Positions 1 to 7,775 of a stretch of DNA of 11,061 bases are shown here, piece by piece. Position 1 is the stretch's first letter. Every line of letters begins with the position of its first letter. Origin of the DNA: Ruminococcaceae bacterium UBA5904 (lineage in GTDB: Bacteria; Bacillota; Clostridia; Oscillospirales; Acutalibacteraceae). The stretch covers positions 7,047-18,107 of the forward strand of contig DJEG01000130.1 in assembly GCA_002431305.1 (NCBI GenBank), given 5' to 3'. The notes beneath the pieces are model-generated. The model saw only the letters and a list, made by a program, of their open reading frames with translations, was not told the DNA's origin and ran no database searches. The position numbers and the translations under genes are program-made.

Positions 1-1
1 G

Positions 2-358
2 CTCATGCGTACAAATAAGGGCAGAATATACAGAAGCGATTCGTCCGACTTCGGCAGAACATGGACAAAGGCGTATGCAACAGAACTTCCAAATAACAAT
101 TCCGGTCTTGACGCAGTTAAAACGGACAAGGGTATTTTCCTTTTATATAATCCCGTAGAGGAAAACTGGGGCGCGCGTTCGCCCGTAACGCTCGCATATT
201 CATCGGACAACGGAAAAACGTGGACGAACCTCAAAGACCTCGACTGTGAGGGAGAGGAATTTTCCTACCCCGCAATAACCGCCGTCGAAAACACGCTGTA
301 TCTTACATACACGTATTTAAGAGAAAAAATAAGCTTCTGGAGAATAGAAACCGAATGA
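2..358 (+). CDS. Sialidase-like BNR/Asp-box protein, C-terminal part (5' end outside window)
   Basis: This is the last ~118 codons of a larger gene; the frame is open to the left edge and no start is visible. Two Asp-boxes of the S-x-D-x-G-x-T-W type are present, SSDFGRTW and SSDNGKTW (residues 13-20 and 66-73 counted from the first Met at base 5). They mark blades of a six-bladed beta-propeller. The ending, SYPAI then LYLTYTYLREKI, resembles predicted neuraminidases (COG4692 / BNR_2 type), which are usually about 350-400 residues, so roughly two thirds lies outside the window. The catalytic Asp, Tyr/Glu and most of the arginine triad cannot be checked, so true sialidase activity is unproven; many relatives act on other glycosides or have unknown substrates. 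The TGA stop overlaps the ATG of the FAH-family gene (ATGA), implying translational coupling in one catabolic operon. Confidence 0.85.
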   Translation, partial: LMRTNKGRIYRSDSSDFGRTWTKAYATELPNNNSGLDAVKTDKGIFLLYNPVEENWGARSPVTLAYSSDNGKTWTNLKDLDCEGEEFSYPAITAVENTLYLTYTYLREKISFWRIETE

Positions 359-1218
359 AACTTATTACATTTATATATATGGACTCAAAACAGCGCGTCG
401 GCGTTGTATGCAGAGACGGTAAAACCGTCACGGATTTAACCGACGTGTTTTACGATATGAATAACCTGATATCTTCCTGCACTCTCGGCGAACTTAAAAA
501 GTATCAGAAAGATTCGGATGATATTTTACTCTCGGAAATAAAACTTCTCGCACCGATTCCAGAACCGAAACAGGACATTATCTGTTTAGGTATTAACTAT
601 TCTGAGCACGCGGAAGAATCGGCAAGATTCAAAAAAGAAAAGTTCGACGGCAAACGCGAATATCCCGTATATTTTTCAAAGAGAGTTAATGAAGCTCTCG
701 CGAACAATGAGACGGCTCACTGTCTTGACGCCGACGAAAAAATTGACTATGAAGCAGAGCTAGGCGTTATTATATCGAAAACGTGTAAAAACATATCGGC
801 AGAAAAAAGCTGTGATTACGTATTCGGCTATACAATTATAAATGATTTGAGCGCAAGGACGCTTCAGCAAAAACACAAGCAGTGGTACTACGGCAAGAGT
901 TTTGATTCTTCCTGCCCGATGGGACCTTGGATTGTAACAGCGGACGAATTTTCATATCCGCCTAAATTGAAAATAGAAAGCCGTGTAAACTCCGAAGTCA
1001 GACAAAGCTCGAACACCGGTAAAATGATTTTCAACATTGATTATATAATAGAGGATTTATCGCGCTCTATGACATTAAAAAGCGCGTCGATTATTTCGAC
1101 AGGCACACCTGCCGGCGCGGGAATGGGCTTCGACCCGCCGAAATTCTTAAAAAACGGCGACAAAGTAGAATGCGAAATTGAAAATATAGGCGTTCTTACG
1201 ACTTACATGGCAGAATAA
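355..1218 (+). CDS. Fumarylacetoacetate hydrolase (FAH) family protein
   Basis: A 287-residue cytosolic enzyme with a short N-terminal region (about 1-70) followed by the FAH catalytic fold. Family landmarks are in order: LGINYSEHAEE (78-88), the metal-ligand stretch DYEAELGV with E133 and E135, then NDLSARTLQ with D164, GKSFDSSCPMGPW (180-192) with K181, and the C-terminal STGTPAGAGMG (248-258). E133, E135 and D164 correspond to the usual divalent-metal ligands, so the enzyme is probably active. The superfamily includes hydrolases of acylpyruvates and 2,4-diketo-3-deoxy sugar acids, decarboxylases and hydratases; sequence alone does not choose among them. The ATG overlaps the upstream stop by 4 bases, with a GGAGA 11 bases before it. 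Placed between a glycan-directed protein and a transporter, it most likely handles a keto- or diketo-acid from sugar breakdown. Confidence 0.93.
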   Translation: MKLITFIYMDSKQRVGVVCRDGKTVTDLTDVFYDMNNLISSCTLGELKKYQKDSDDILLSEIKLLAPIPEPKQDIICLGINYSEHAEESARFKKEKFDGKREYPVYFSKRVNEALANNETAHCLDADEKIDYEAELGVIISKTCKNISAEKSCDYVFGYTIINDLSARTLQQKHKQWYYGKSFDSSCPMGPWIVTADEFSYPPKLKIESRVNSEVRQSSNTGKMIFNIDYIIEDLSRSMTLKSASIISTGTPAGAGMGFDPPKFLKNGDKVECEIENIGVLTTYMAE

Positions 1219-1230
1219 AAAACAGTTTTC

Positions 1231-1236
1231 AGGGGG
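1231..1236 (+). promoter_or_regulatory. Ribosome binding site fixing a TTG start
   Basis: AGGGGG lies 7 bases before the TTG at 1244. No in-frame ATG or GTG is close by with comparable spacing, and the N-terminus it gives leads directly into transmembrane segment 1, so TTG is the likely start codon. Confidence 0.75.
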
Positions 1237-1243
1237 ATTCAAT

Positions 1244-2506
1244 TTGAATATAACAGCAAAACGCAGTAAAACAGACGCGTTTTCAAAAGAGCAGAAGAGC
1301 ATACTTCTGCTCTGTTTTCTGTGCTACTCCGCGGCATACGCGGGACGGCTCAACATTTCGGCGGCGCTTCCGGACGTTTCCGAACTGCTTGCAATCTCGG
1401 ACACAAAAGCCGGAATGTTTCAGACAGTATTCGCCGCAGTGTACGCAGTCGGACAGATAGTCAACGGCTCGCTTTCTGACAGGATTAATTCGAAAATCAA
1501 TATCGGACTCGGACTGATAATATCGTCCGTATGCAATCTTGCGTTTGCAATGTCGAATTCGTATACGGCATCAGTTGTAATTTGGACACTAAACGGAGTC
1601 GGACAGTCCATGATATGGACTCCGGTAGTAAAACTTATTTCCGAATACTTCTCGGGAAAAAAACGAGACCGCGCTTCGTTTATCATGTCGATAACAGTTA
1701 TCTTCGGACACTTCGCCGCATGGGGAATATCCGGGCTTACCGCCGCTTATCTCGGAGTTAAAATCTCATTTATAATTCCTGCGTTTATTATGACAGCCGC
1801 TGCGGTTTACTCAATAATCGAGCTTTTTGTCAAGCATAAAAATAAAGAAACGTCAGACGGAGAAAAAGAAATTGCATATTCCGAAATAACAACTGTCAAG
1901 CCTATGTCCGTCGGCAAAATGCTTTCCTCGACAGGACTTATCTCACTTCTGCTGTGCTGTGTATGCAACGGTTTCGTAAGAGACTCGATCGTCACATGGA
2001 CGCCCACCGTTTTAAGTTCGGGCGAAAACTCCGTAACGTTTCAGTCAACGCTTTTGTCTCTGATTCTTCCGTTATTCGAACTTGCAGGAATTGCCGCTGT
2101 GAAAAAGAGCTATTCAATCACCGGCTCGAGCGCCAGAAAATCAAACGGTATTGTCCTCGCATCAAGCGCGGTATTCTCGCTCATTCTTATATTCGCATAT
2201 AAAAACATATTTGCGGCGGCTCTTATGCTTGCATTGGCATGCGCCGCAAACTACGGAGTCAATCCGATGCTTACAACGTTTATACCCATGGAGTACGACA
2301 AAGCCGGACGCGTCGGTTTCGTCGCGGGAACGGTCGACTGCTTTATTTATTTAGGCTCTGCGCTCGCGGGAGTTCTGACGGGCGCGGTAAGCGAATCGGC
2401 AGGCTGGGAGAGCGTATATATTCTGTGGACAGTTGTTGCGCTCGCCGGTGCGGGTCTGTCGTTCGTCTCCGCAAACAGGGGCAAAAAAGGACTGTCCGAA
2501 TTATAA
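1244..2506 (+). CDS. MFS transporter, organophosphate:phosphate antiporter (OPA/GlpT-UhpC) type
   Basis: A 420-residue membrane protein with about twelve hydrophobic segments in two halves, split by a charged cytoplasmic loop at roughly 196-225. The start is TTG. OPA-family resemblance is specific: the helix 1 pattern YAGRLNISAALP (32-43) matches GlpT around Arg45, the loop GSLSDRINSK (75-84) is the MFS A-motif, and NGVGQSMIWTPVVK (117-130) matches the NGWFQGMGWPP region of GlpT. In the second half FVRDSIVTWTPTVL (244-257) aligns with the GlpT stretch containing Arg269. Thus both phosphate-binding arginines of GlpT have counterparts, R35 and R246. This suggests uptake of a phosphorylated or otherwise anionic compound such as a sugar acid, with the exact substrate unknown. 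The gene lies 25 bases after the FAH gene and ends the operon before a hairpin terminator. Confidence 0.9.
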   Translation: MNITAKRSKTDAFSKEQKSILLLCFLCYSAAYAGRLNISAALPDVSELLAISDTKAGMFQTVFAAVYAVGQIVNGSLSDRINSKINIGLGLIISSVCNLAFAMSNSYTASVVIWTLNGVGQSMIWTPVVKLISEYFSGKKRDRASFIMSITVIFGHFAAWGISGLTAAYLGVKISFIIPAFIMTAAAVYSIIELFVKHKNKETSDGEKEIAYSEITTVKPMSVGKMLSSTGLISLLLCCVCNGFVRDSIVTWTPTVLSSGENSVTFQSTLLSLILPLFELAGIAAVKKSYSITGSSARKSNGIVLASSAVFSLILIFAYKNIFAAALMLALACAANYGVNPMLTTFIPMEYDKAGRVGFVAGTVDCFIYLGSALAGVLTGAVSESAGWESVYILWTVVALAGAGLSFVSANRGKKGLSEL

Positions 2507-2526
2507 TTAAATATTCAATACAGCAC

Positions 2527-2574
2527 AAATGCAGACTGTAAGATTTTTTCTCACAGTCTGCATTTTATTTATGT
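2527..2574 (+). terminator. Intrinsic terminator between convergent operons
   Basis: A perfect 13-bp inverted repeat, AAATGCAGACTGT (2527-2539) with its complement at 2553-2565, encloses a 13-base loop and is followed by TTTTATTTAT on the + strand. It starts 20 bases after the MFS stop. On the - strand the same hairpin lies 15 bases beyond the PI-PLC stop, but the bases after it (TTTGTGCTG) make a poor U-tract. It is therefore a convincing + strand terminator and only a possible bidirectional one. The stem is only moderately GC-rich. Confidence 0.8.
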
Positions 2575-2579
2575 ATATA

Positions 2580-3473
2580 TTAATTTAATCCGTTTAAATA
2601 CTCGTCCTTAAGTCCGTCCTTAACAATACCCTTATATGCGTTAAGCTCCAATATCATACGCGGCTTATCATAGTTTTCTGTTATAAAGTCGCAGGCGATA
2701 ATATTGGCTTTATCGAGTCTTGACTCGCTCTCGGCTATTGCGTCGGTAAACTTATGAAAATGAGAACGCATCATATCGTTTAACTTTCTCGGGGTTTTTA
2801 TACCTAACTCCGTGCCGAAGTTCGGGGTCAGCTGAGTCTGGAACCAGAAGAATCCCTCCGTTTTATCTGTCTCGAAATACTCGAGGTTTTTAGGAACAAA
2901 CGCCTCGGGACGACTTCCGAAAAGTTTCTTGTCCCACGGATTGCTCAGCGGGCAGTCGACGCTATTTTTATATCCCGCCATATAATTTATAAGTATATAG
3001 CGCTTACCGCTCTTTCTCAAATCGCCTATCGAAACGTCTCTTATATCATTAAAATCGGTATAAGCATATTTTGACGGCTGAATATATTTTTCGAGCAGAA
3101 TATCGACGGCGGCACAGTCGGCTTTATAAGTGAACGTAACGGGTCCGAAGGTCTGCGGATAGTATTCCCTGACGTCAAAAATGAAGAATTCGGAATCGTT
3201 TTCCTTGAGCATTTTTTCCCAGTCTTTTAAAACAGATTCAAATGTTACGCCGTTGGTAACTCCGTGCGCAAGGCGTATGACGCCTTTTTTGTCCGTATTC
3301 AGGCGAACGCAGAAATACCTTACTCCGTACTTAAACTGCTCGTACATGTCACCGTCCTGACAGCATGCAAGCGCGTTCATTCCGTATGAACCCGCGTTGT
3401 GCGAACCGGGGATTGCGATATGCGTTAATTTTGCGTCGTCTTTAATATACGACATCCAATTTGAATAAATCAT
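2580..3473 (-). CDS. PI-PLC X-domain protein (phosphatidylinositol-specific phospholipase C-like)
   Basis: A 297-residue single-domain protein resembling the PI-PLC X domain, a TIM-barrel that cleaves phosphoinositides or GPI-type lipids. Landmarks in order: AIPGSHNAGSYG (20-31) with catalytic-type H25, QFKYGVRYFCVRL (46-58) with R57, RLAHG (67-71) with second catalytic-type H70, FFIFDVREYY (96-105), and ACDFITENY (260-268) with D262 as possible partner of H25. The R57-H70 spacing of 13 equals R69-H82 in Bacillus cereus PI-PLC. Two usual aspartates differ: the HD pair is H25-N26, and FDIR is FCVR (C55). No signal peptide or membrane segment is visible, although secreted bacterial PI-PLCs have one. 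The start is well set by GGAGG 6 bases upstream. It is the last gene of the six-gene operon, 17 bases after the permease. Whether it is catalytically active, and on what lipid or phosphodiester, is unknown. Confidence 0.87.
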   Translation of the reverse strand: MIYSNWMSYIKDDAKLTHIAIPGSHNAGSYGMNALACCQDGDMYEQFKYGVRYFCVRLNTDKKGVIRLAHGVTNGVTFESVLKDWEKMLKENDSEFFIFDVREYYPQTFGPVTFTYKADCAAVDILLEKYIQPSKYAYTDFNDIRDVSIGDLRKSGKRYILINYMAGYKNSVDCPLSNPWDKKLFGSRPEAFVPKNLEYFETDKTEGFFWFQTQLTPNFGTELGIKTPRKLNDMMRSHFHKFTDAIAESESRLDKANIIACDFITENYDKPRMILELNAYKGIVKDGLKDEYLNGLN

Positions 3474-3490
3474 AAATTTCCTCCGTTATT

Positions 3491-6400
3491 TTATTCAACT
3501 GATTTTAATGATTCAACCATGCTTATCTTCTTCATTCTGCCGTGCATTATGAAGTTTACGAGAAATGCGAACAGAACGGTTATTCCAATTGCGATAAGAT
3601 AATCGTACCACATTATATTCTGTACAAACATAATAGCGTCAACCTTGACGTACTCTATCATGATTTTATGAAGACCGATACCGCCGAAAATGCCGATAAT
3701 AATTCCGAGAAGAGTAAGAATCACATTTTCTCTGTAAATATAATTCGACACCTCGATATTCGTAAATCCGAGAACTTTAATAGTAGCTAGCTCCCTCTGA
3801 CGTTCGGCAATATTAATATTGGTAAGGTTATAAAGTACAACGAACGCGAGAATGCCCGCGGCGACGATAAATATCATTATTATAATTGCAACGACGTTTA
3901 TAACTCTTTCAAACGACGCTATCGTATCGGACTCGAACGCTACTGCATTTATGCTGTCGTATTTCATTAAATCTGCGTTAAACTGCGATTTTGCGGCAGA
4001 GATATCAGCGGAACCGGTCAGCGAATCACCGAACGAGCCTATCGCATATGAGAACGACGGAGCGGATGAGAATACGGACTGATAGTAATTCGGACTCATA
4101 TAAACATACTGAAACGTATAGTTTTCCGTAATTCCGGCAACCGTGATATTTCTGCGCTCTCCCGATTCGGTTTCAACCCAAATGCTGTCACCGACGGAGA
4201 CGTTCGCGTCGTTTGCAAAACCTTCGGTTATAATCGCTCCGGTATCGTCGAGTTTCAGAGCCTCGCCCGTTTTTCTGTTTCTGAGATTTTTATATCCGCC
4301 GAGATACTCGGAGTCCTCGGGAACGAAAAGGTAAACGTCCATTACCTTATCGGTATTATCCGATGAACCGCTGACGGACTGAATCGACGTGAGCATCAGC
4401 GAACCGACCCTGGAGTCTGACGCGAGCGCGTTGAGAAGTTCCGAATTCGAACGCGTCTGCGGAGAATCAAATACAAGCTGATAATCATAATTATCTACGC
4501 CGTTATTTCCGTACTGTCTGCTCATAACGGATTTAAGGGAAGTAAAGAAGCCTATGCTTCCGAGAATCAGACTCATACATCCCGCTATTCCGACTACCGT
4601 CATAATAAATCTCGTCTTGTTTCTTGCAAGATTTCTTGCGGTAACCTTTGAAGTGAAGTTAAGTCTTCTCCAAATAAATCCGATTTTTTCGAGAAGAACT
4701 CTCCTGCCCGCCTTCGGAGGCTTGGGTCTCATAAGAAGCGCCGTGCGCGAGGAAACTTCTCTCATACAGCTTATCCACGCAGAACCCATTGTTACAAGAA
4801 GCGAAATACCCATTCCGAGAATGATATAAGCAATCGGGAACGTTATTTTCAGCTGCGGCATTGAGAACATGACGGAATACGCCTTGAATATTGCGTACGG
4901 CATTCCGTATATTCCGGCAATTACGCCTATTGCGGAACCTATAAAACTTGCGAAAAACGAATAAATCAGATATTTTGACATTATCGTTGACGAGCTGTAG
5001 CCTATGGCTTTGAGCGTACCCATCTGCGTACGCTCTTCCTCTACCATTCTCGTCATTGTTACAAGACATACGAGAGCAGCGACTATAAAGAAAAATACCG
5101 GGAATACATTCGAAAGAACACTTACCGTATTAACCGCGTCGATATATGAAGAATATCCCGGGGTGTCGTATCTGTCGTAAACCGTCCATGAAGCCGTCGA
5201 AAGGTTGTTAAAGAGTTTTTCGGCGCTTTTAATCGTGTTTTCCGCCTCAAGCAGTTTCTTTTCTCCCTGCGAACTCTGATTTACATATTCCTGAGTCGCT
5301 TTGTCAAGATACGTCTGCGCGTTTGCAATAACCATCTTTAAACTGTCAAGACTGTTTTCGCCCGAATTTTCCGAAATCATGAGTTCAACCTGCGCAAGGG
5401 TAAGATTCGACTTACCTATCTGAAGCTGGTCATAATACGACTGAAGAGCGTCGGCGGCATTTTTAAGCTCCGCTTTTTTCTCGTTCCACAGCTCTTCTTT
5501 TTCGTCATAAGCAATTTGAGCTAAATCCACCTTAGCCTGCGCATCGGCAAGCTCCTTATTGGCGGTTGTCAGCCCCTCTTCGGCAACGGCAAGCTGAACT
5601 TTATACTCCGTAAGCTGAGTCTGAAGCAATGTATTAGCCTCGCTTGCAATTCCCTGCATACTCTGCGACTTTATCGCGTTGTAAATTTCGGGATAAGAGT
5701 TCTCAATAATCTTTAAAATGCTGTTAACCTGGTCTGAATCCATAGACGAATTCTGATAGTCTTTCAGCTGATTTAAAACCGTCTCGGTTGAAGCTATCAG
5801 CTGTTTCATTGTTGTTACGGTTGTTGTTGCGGTATCTACAGTATTTTGAGACGTCGTTATCGTCCTGTTTGCAGTATCGAGAGCGGATTTCGCCTTGTTA
5901 AGCTCGGTTCTGTTCGCCTCCAGTTCATTGTTTTTTGCGTTATACTCGGCGAGCAGACGGCTGTATTCTTCAACGGACGAGTAATAATTTGACTCGTTGC
6001 CCGAATATTCATCGGCTGCAAGACCGTATTTGCTCGCAAATTCCTCCACCGCCTCTTTGTACGCGCCGTCGGGGTCGTCTACATAATGCTGATATTTTGC
6101 AATCTGTGCCTTGGCGTCGCTCGTTTTCTTTTCAAAGTCGGTTTTCGCCGTTTCGTAATCTTTTCTGCCCGCCGCAATTTTTTCGGGCAGAGAAACAGAA
6201 AGGTCGGCTACCCGCGCGTTAATTCTGTCTGTCGATATTTCGCTTATCTTATCGGCGACAGGCTTTAACATATCGGTATATTCCTGAGAAAACGGGTCAT
6301 AATTTTCGCTCAGACTGACCTTTACATACGCCTCCGTGTAATAATCCGTAGAAAAAGCGGTATCGGGAATAATGATAAAGGTGCCGATTTTACCGCTTCC

Positions 6401-7048
6401 GACGAGAGAATTTCCGCGTTCGTATGAAAGATAATACGGCGAGCGGATAATGCCGACTACCGTAAACTCCGTTACGTTCAAATCCGAAAGAGATGAACCG
6501 GAGTCGCCCTCAAGACTTATCTTTGCGCCTATTTTAAAGCTGTCCGGAGTAGAGAGCGTACTCGCGTCGACAAGACATTCGTTGTCCGCTGTGGGATAGC
6601 TTCCCTCTATAAGCTGAGGTCTGTTCATAAAAGAACCGTCGTTTGTTCCCGAACCCTTGTAAACATAGTTAAAATAATTTTCGAGCTGACCCATGTTCAT
6701 GCCGTAGGCTCTCGTGCTTATCTGAGAACCGTCTATATCGATTTCAGGGCTTCCGTTTACAAAAACGAGAGCGTCGGCAAACTTAGACGGCATGACATAC
6801 GATACGTTTTCAACTCCCGCTATCGCGGAAATATCGTCGTCCGTCAATCCGAGAGTCGATCGGACTCTCAAATCCATAAGGTTATTTTCTGTAAAATATG
6901 CTTTCGCAGTTTCCTTCATGTCGGGCACCGCGGCTTTGGTTCCGACGAAAATACCCGCGCCGAGCGCAATTATTATAATCAGAGACAAAAACCGGCTTTT
7001 TGTTCTGAATATCGTTCGGACTATTTCCCTTAATAATGCTCTGCTCAC
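3491..7048 (-). CDS. FtsX/MacB-like ABC transporter permease with long extracytoplasmic coiled coil
   Basis: A 1185-residue permease with duplicated FtsX-type modules. A first membrane helix (about 20-38) is followed by a MacB-like extracytoplasmic domain (40-280), a mostly helical, Ala/Glu/Lys/Gln-rich coiled-coil region (286-612), then the first FtsX core with helices near 647-665, 692-715 and 735-760 and the conserved cytoplasmic EEERTQMGTLKAIGYS (669-684). A linker leads to another helix (814-835), a second extracytoplasmic domain (836-1045), and the second FtsX core (1046-1180) with ERQRELATIKVLGFT. Such proteins couple ATP hydrolysis in the cytosol to movement of outer domains; FtsX uses this to activate wall hydrolases, MacB/LolCE to move substrates. 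The GTG start is fixed by GGAGG 7 bases upstream, 13 bases after the ATPase gene that should be its partner. Substrate or effector is unknown. Confidence 0.93.
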   Translation of the reverse strand: MSRALLREIVRTIFRTKSRFLSLIIIIALGAGIFVGTKAAVPDMKETAKAYFTENNLMDLRVRSTLGLTDDDISAIAGVENVSYVMPSKFADALVFVNGSPEIDIDGSQISTRAYGMNMGQLENYFNYVYKGSGTNDGSFMNRPQLIEGSYPTADNECLVDASTLSTPDSFKIGAKISLEGDSGSSLSDLNVTEFTVVGIIRSPYYLSYERGNSLVGSGKIGTFIIIPDTAFSTDYYTEAYVKVSLSENYDPFSQEYTDMLKPVADKISEISTDRINARVADLSVSLPEKIAAGRKDYETAKTDFEKKTSDAKAQIAKYQHYVDDPDGAYKEAVEEFASKYGLAADEYSGNESNYYSSVEEYSRLLAEYNAKNNELEANRTELNKAKSALDTANRTITTSQNTVDTATTTVTTMKQLIASTETVLNQLKDYQNSSMDSDQVNSILKIIENSYPEIYNAIKSQSMQGIASEANTLLQTQLTEYKVQLAVAEEGLTTANKELADAQAKVDLAQIAYDEKEELWNEKKAELKNAADALQSYYDQLQIGKSNLTLAQVELMISENSGENSLDSLKMVIANAQTYLDKATQEYVNQSSQGEKKLLEAENTIKSAEKLFNNLSTASWTVYDRYDTPGYSSYIDAVNTVSVLSNVFPVFFFIVAALVCLVTMTRMVEEERTQMGTLKAIGYSSSTIMSKYLIYSFFASFIGSAIGVIAGIYGMPYAIFKAYSVMFSMPQLKITFPIAYIILGMGISLLVTMGSAWISCMREVSSRTALLMRPKPPKAGRRVLLEKIGFIWRRLNFTSKVTARNLARNKTRFIMTVVGIAGCMSLILGSIGFFTSLKSVMSRQYGNNGVDNYDYQLVFDSPQTRSNSELLNALASDSRVGSLMLTSIQSVSGSSDNTDKVMDVYLFVPEDSEYLGGYKNLRNRKTGEALKLDDTGAIITEGFANDANVSVGDSIWVETESGERRNITVAGITENYTFQYVYMSPNYYQSVFSSAPSFSYAIGSFGDSLTGSADISAAKSQFNADLMKYDSINAVAFESDTIASFERVINVVAIIIMIFIVAAGILAFVVLYNLTNINIAERQRELATIKVLGFTNIEVSNYIYRENVILTLLGIIIGIFGGIGLHKIMIEYVKVDAIMFVQNIMWYDYLIAIGITVLFAFLVNFIMHGRMKKISMVESLKSVE

Positions 7049-7061
7049 TTTTCGGCCTCCG

Positions 7062-7763
7062 TTACCATTCGATTTCGTCGACGCTCAGAGGCGTCTCGTT
7101 AATCTCAATCCTGTTTACTCTGCCGTTTTTCATTGTAATAACTCTGTCCGCAATGGGGGTCATAGCCTGGTTGTGCGTAATAATCACGACCGTCATTCCC
7201 GTTTCACGGCATGTTTTTAAAAGGAGTTTCAATATCTCCCGTCCCGTATTGTAGTCGAGAGCGCCCGTAGGTTCGTCACACAGCAGAAGTTTCGGATTTT
7301 TCGCAAGAGCACGCGCTATCGCGACTCTCTGCTGTTCGCCTCCCGACAGCTGTGACGGGAAGTTGTCCATTCTGTCGCCGAGTCCGACTTTTTCGAGAAC
7401 TCTTACGGGGTCAAGCGACTTTGTGCTTATCTGCGACGCAAGCTCAACGTTTTCAAGAGCCGTAAGATTCGGAACCAGATTATAAAACTGAAATACGAAT
7501 CCCACGTCATAACGCCTGTAAGCTGTAAGCTTTTTTTCATTGAAAGTATTAATAAGCTCGCCGCCGACTCTGACTTTGCCGTCGTCGCATTCGTCGATAC
7601 CTCCGAGAATATTGAGTACGGTCGTTTTGCCCGCGCCGGAGGCACCGACAATCATACAGAATTCACCCTGTTCGATATCGAACGATACTCCGTCCGCGGC
7701 GTTTACGGAAACGTCGCCCGTGCTGTAGTGTTTGTAAACAGATCTCATTTCAATAAATGCCAT
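7062..7763 (-). CDS. ABC transporter ATP-binding protein, MacB/LolD/FtsE type
   Basis: A 233-residue nucleotide-binding subunit of the type that pairs with FtsX/MacB permeases. All ATPase motifs are intact: Walker [10 protein letters not shown] (40-48), Q-loop at Q92 in [18 protein letters not shown] (89-106), signature LSGGEQQR (139-146), Walker [13 protein letters not shown] (159-170) with catalytic E164, and the switch histidine H197 in IITHN. The phrase [15 protein letters not shown] is typical of this subfamily. It acts on the cytosolic face of the membrane with the large permease encoded next. The gene starts 12 bases after the PBP stop, and its AGGAG ribosome site directly abuts or overlaps that TAA, so it is almost certainly cotranscribed with the wall-synthesis genes. 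FtsE identity proper is less likely, because the permease is far larger than FtsX. Confidence 0.96.
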   Translation of the reverse strand: MAFIEMRSVYKHYSTGDVSVNAADGVSFDIEQGEFCMIVGASGAGKTTVLNILGGIDECDDGKVRVGGELINTFNEKKLTAYRRYDVGFVFQFYNLVPNLTALENVELASQISTKSLDPVRVLEKVGLGDRMDNFPSQLSGGEQQRVAIARALAKNPKLLLCDEPTGALDYNTGREILKLLLKTCRETGMTVVIITHNQAMTPIADRVITMKNGRVNRIEINETPLSVDEIEW

Positions 7764-7775
7764 TGATAAAACTCC

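Noticed and set aside
2527..2565. Hairpin as an efficient terminator for the - strand operon as well
   Set aside because: The bases after the stem on the - strand do not form a convincing U-tract, so only the + strand call is made with confidence.
4659..5069. 136-codon open frame on the - strand inside the permease gene
   Set aside because: It is an alternate frame of the permease, rich in Arg, Asn and Cys with no family resemblance, while the main frame carries clear FtsX motifs.
6792..7220. 142-codon open frame on the + strand across the permease start and ATPase end
   Set aside because: Antisense to two well-supported genes with their own ribosome binding sites; no recognisable motif.
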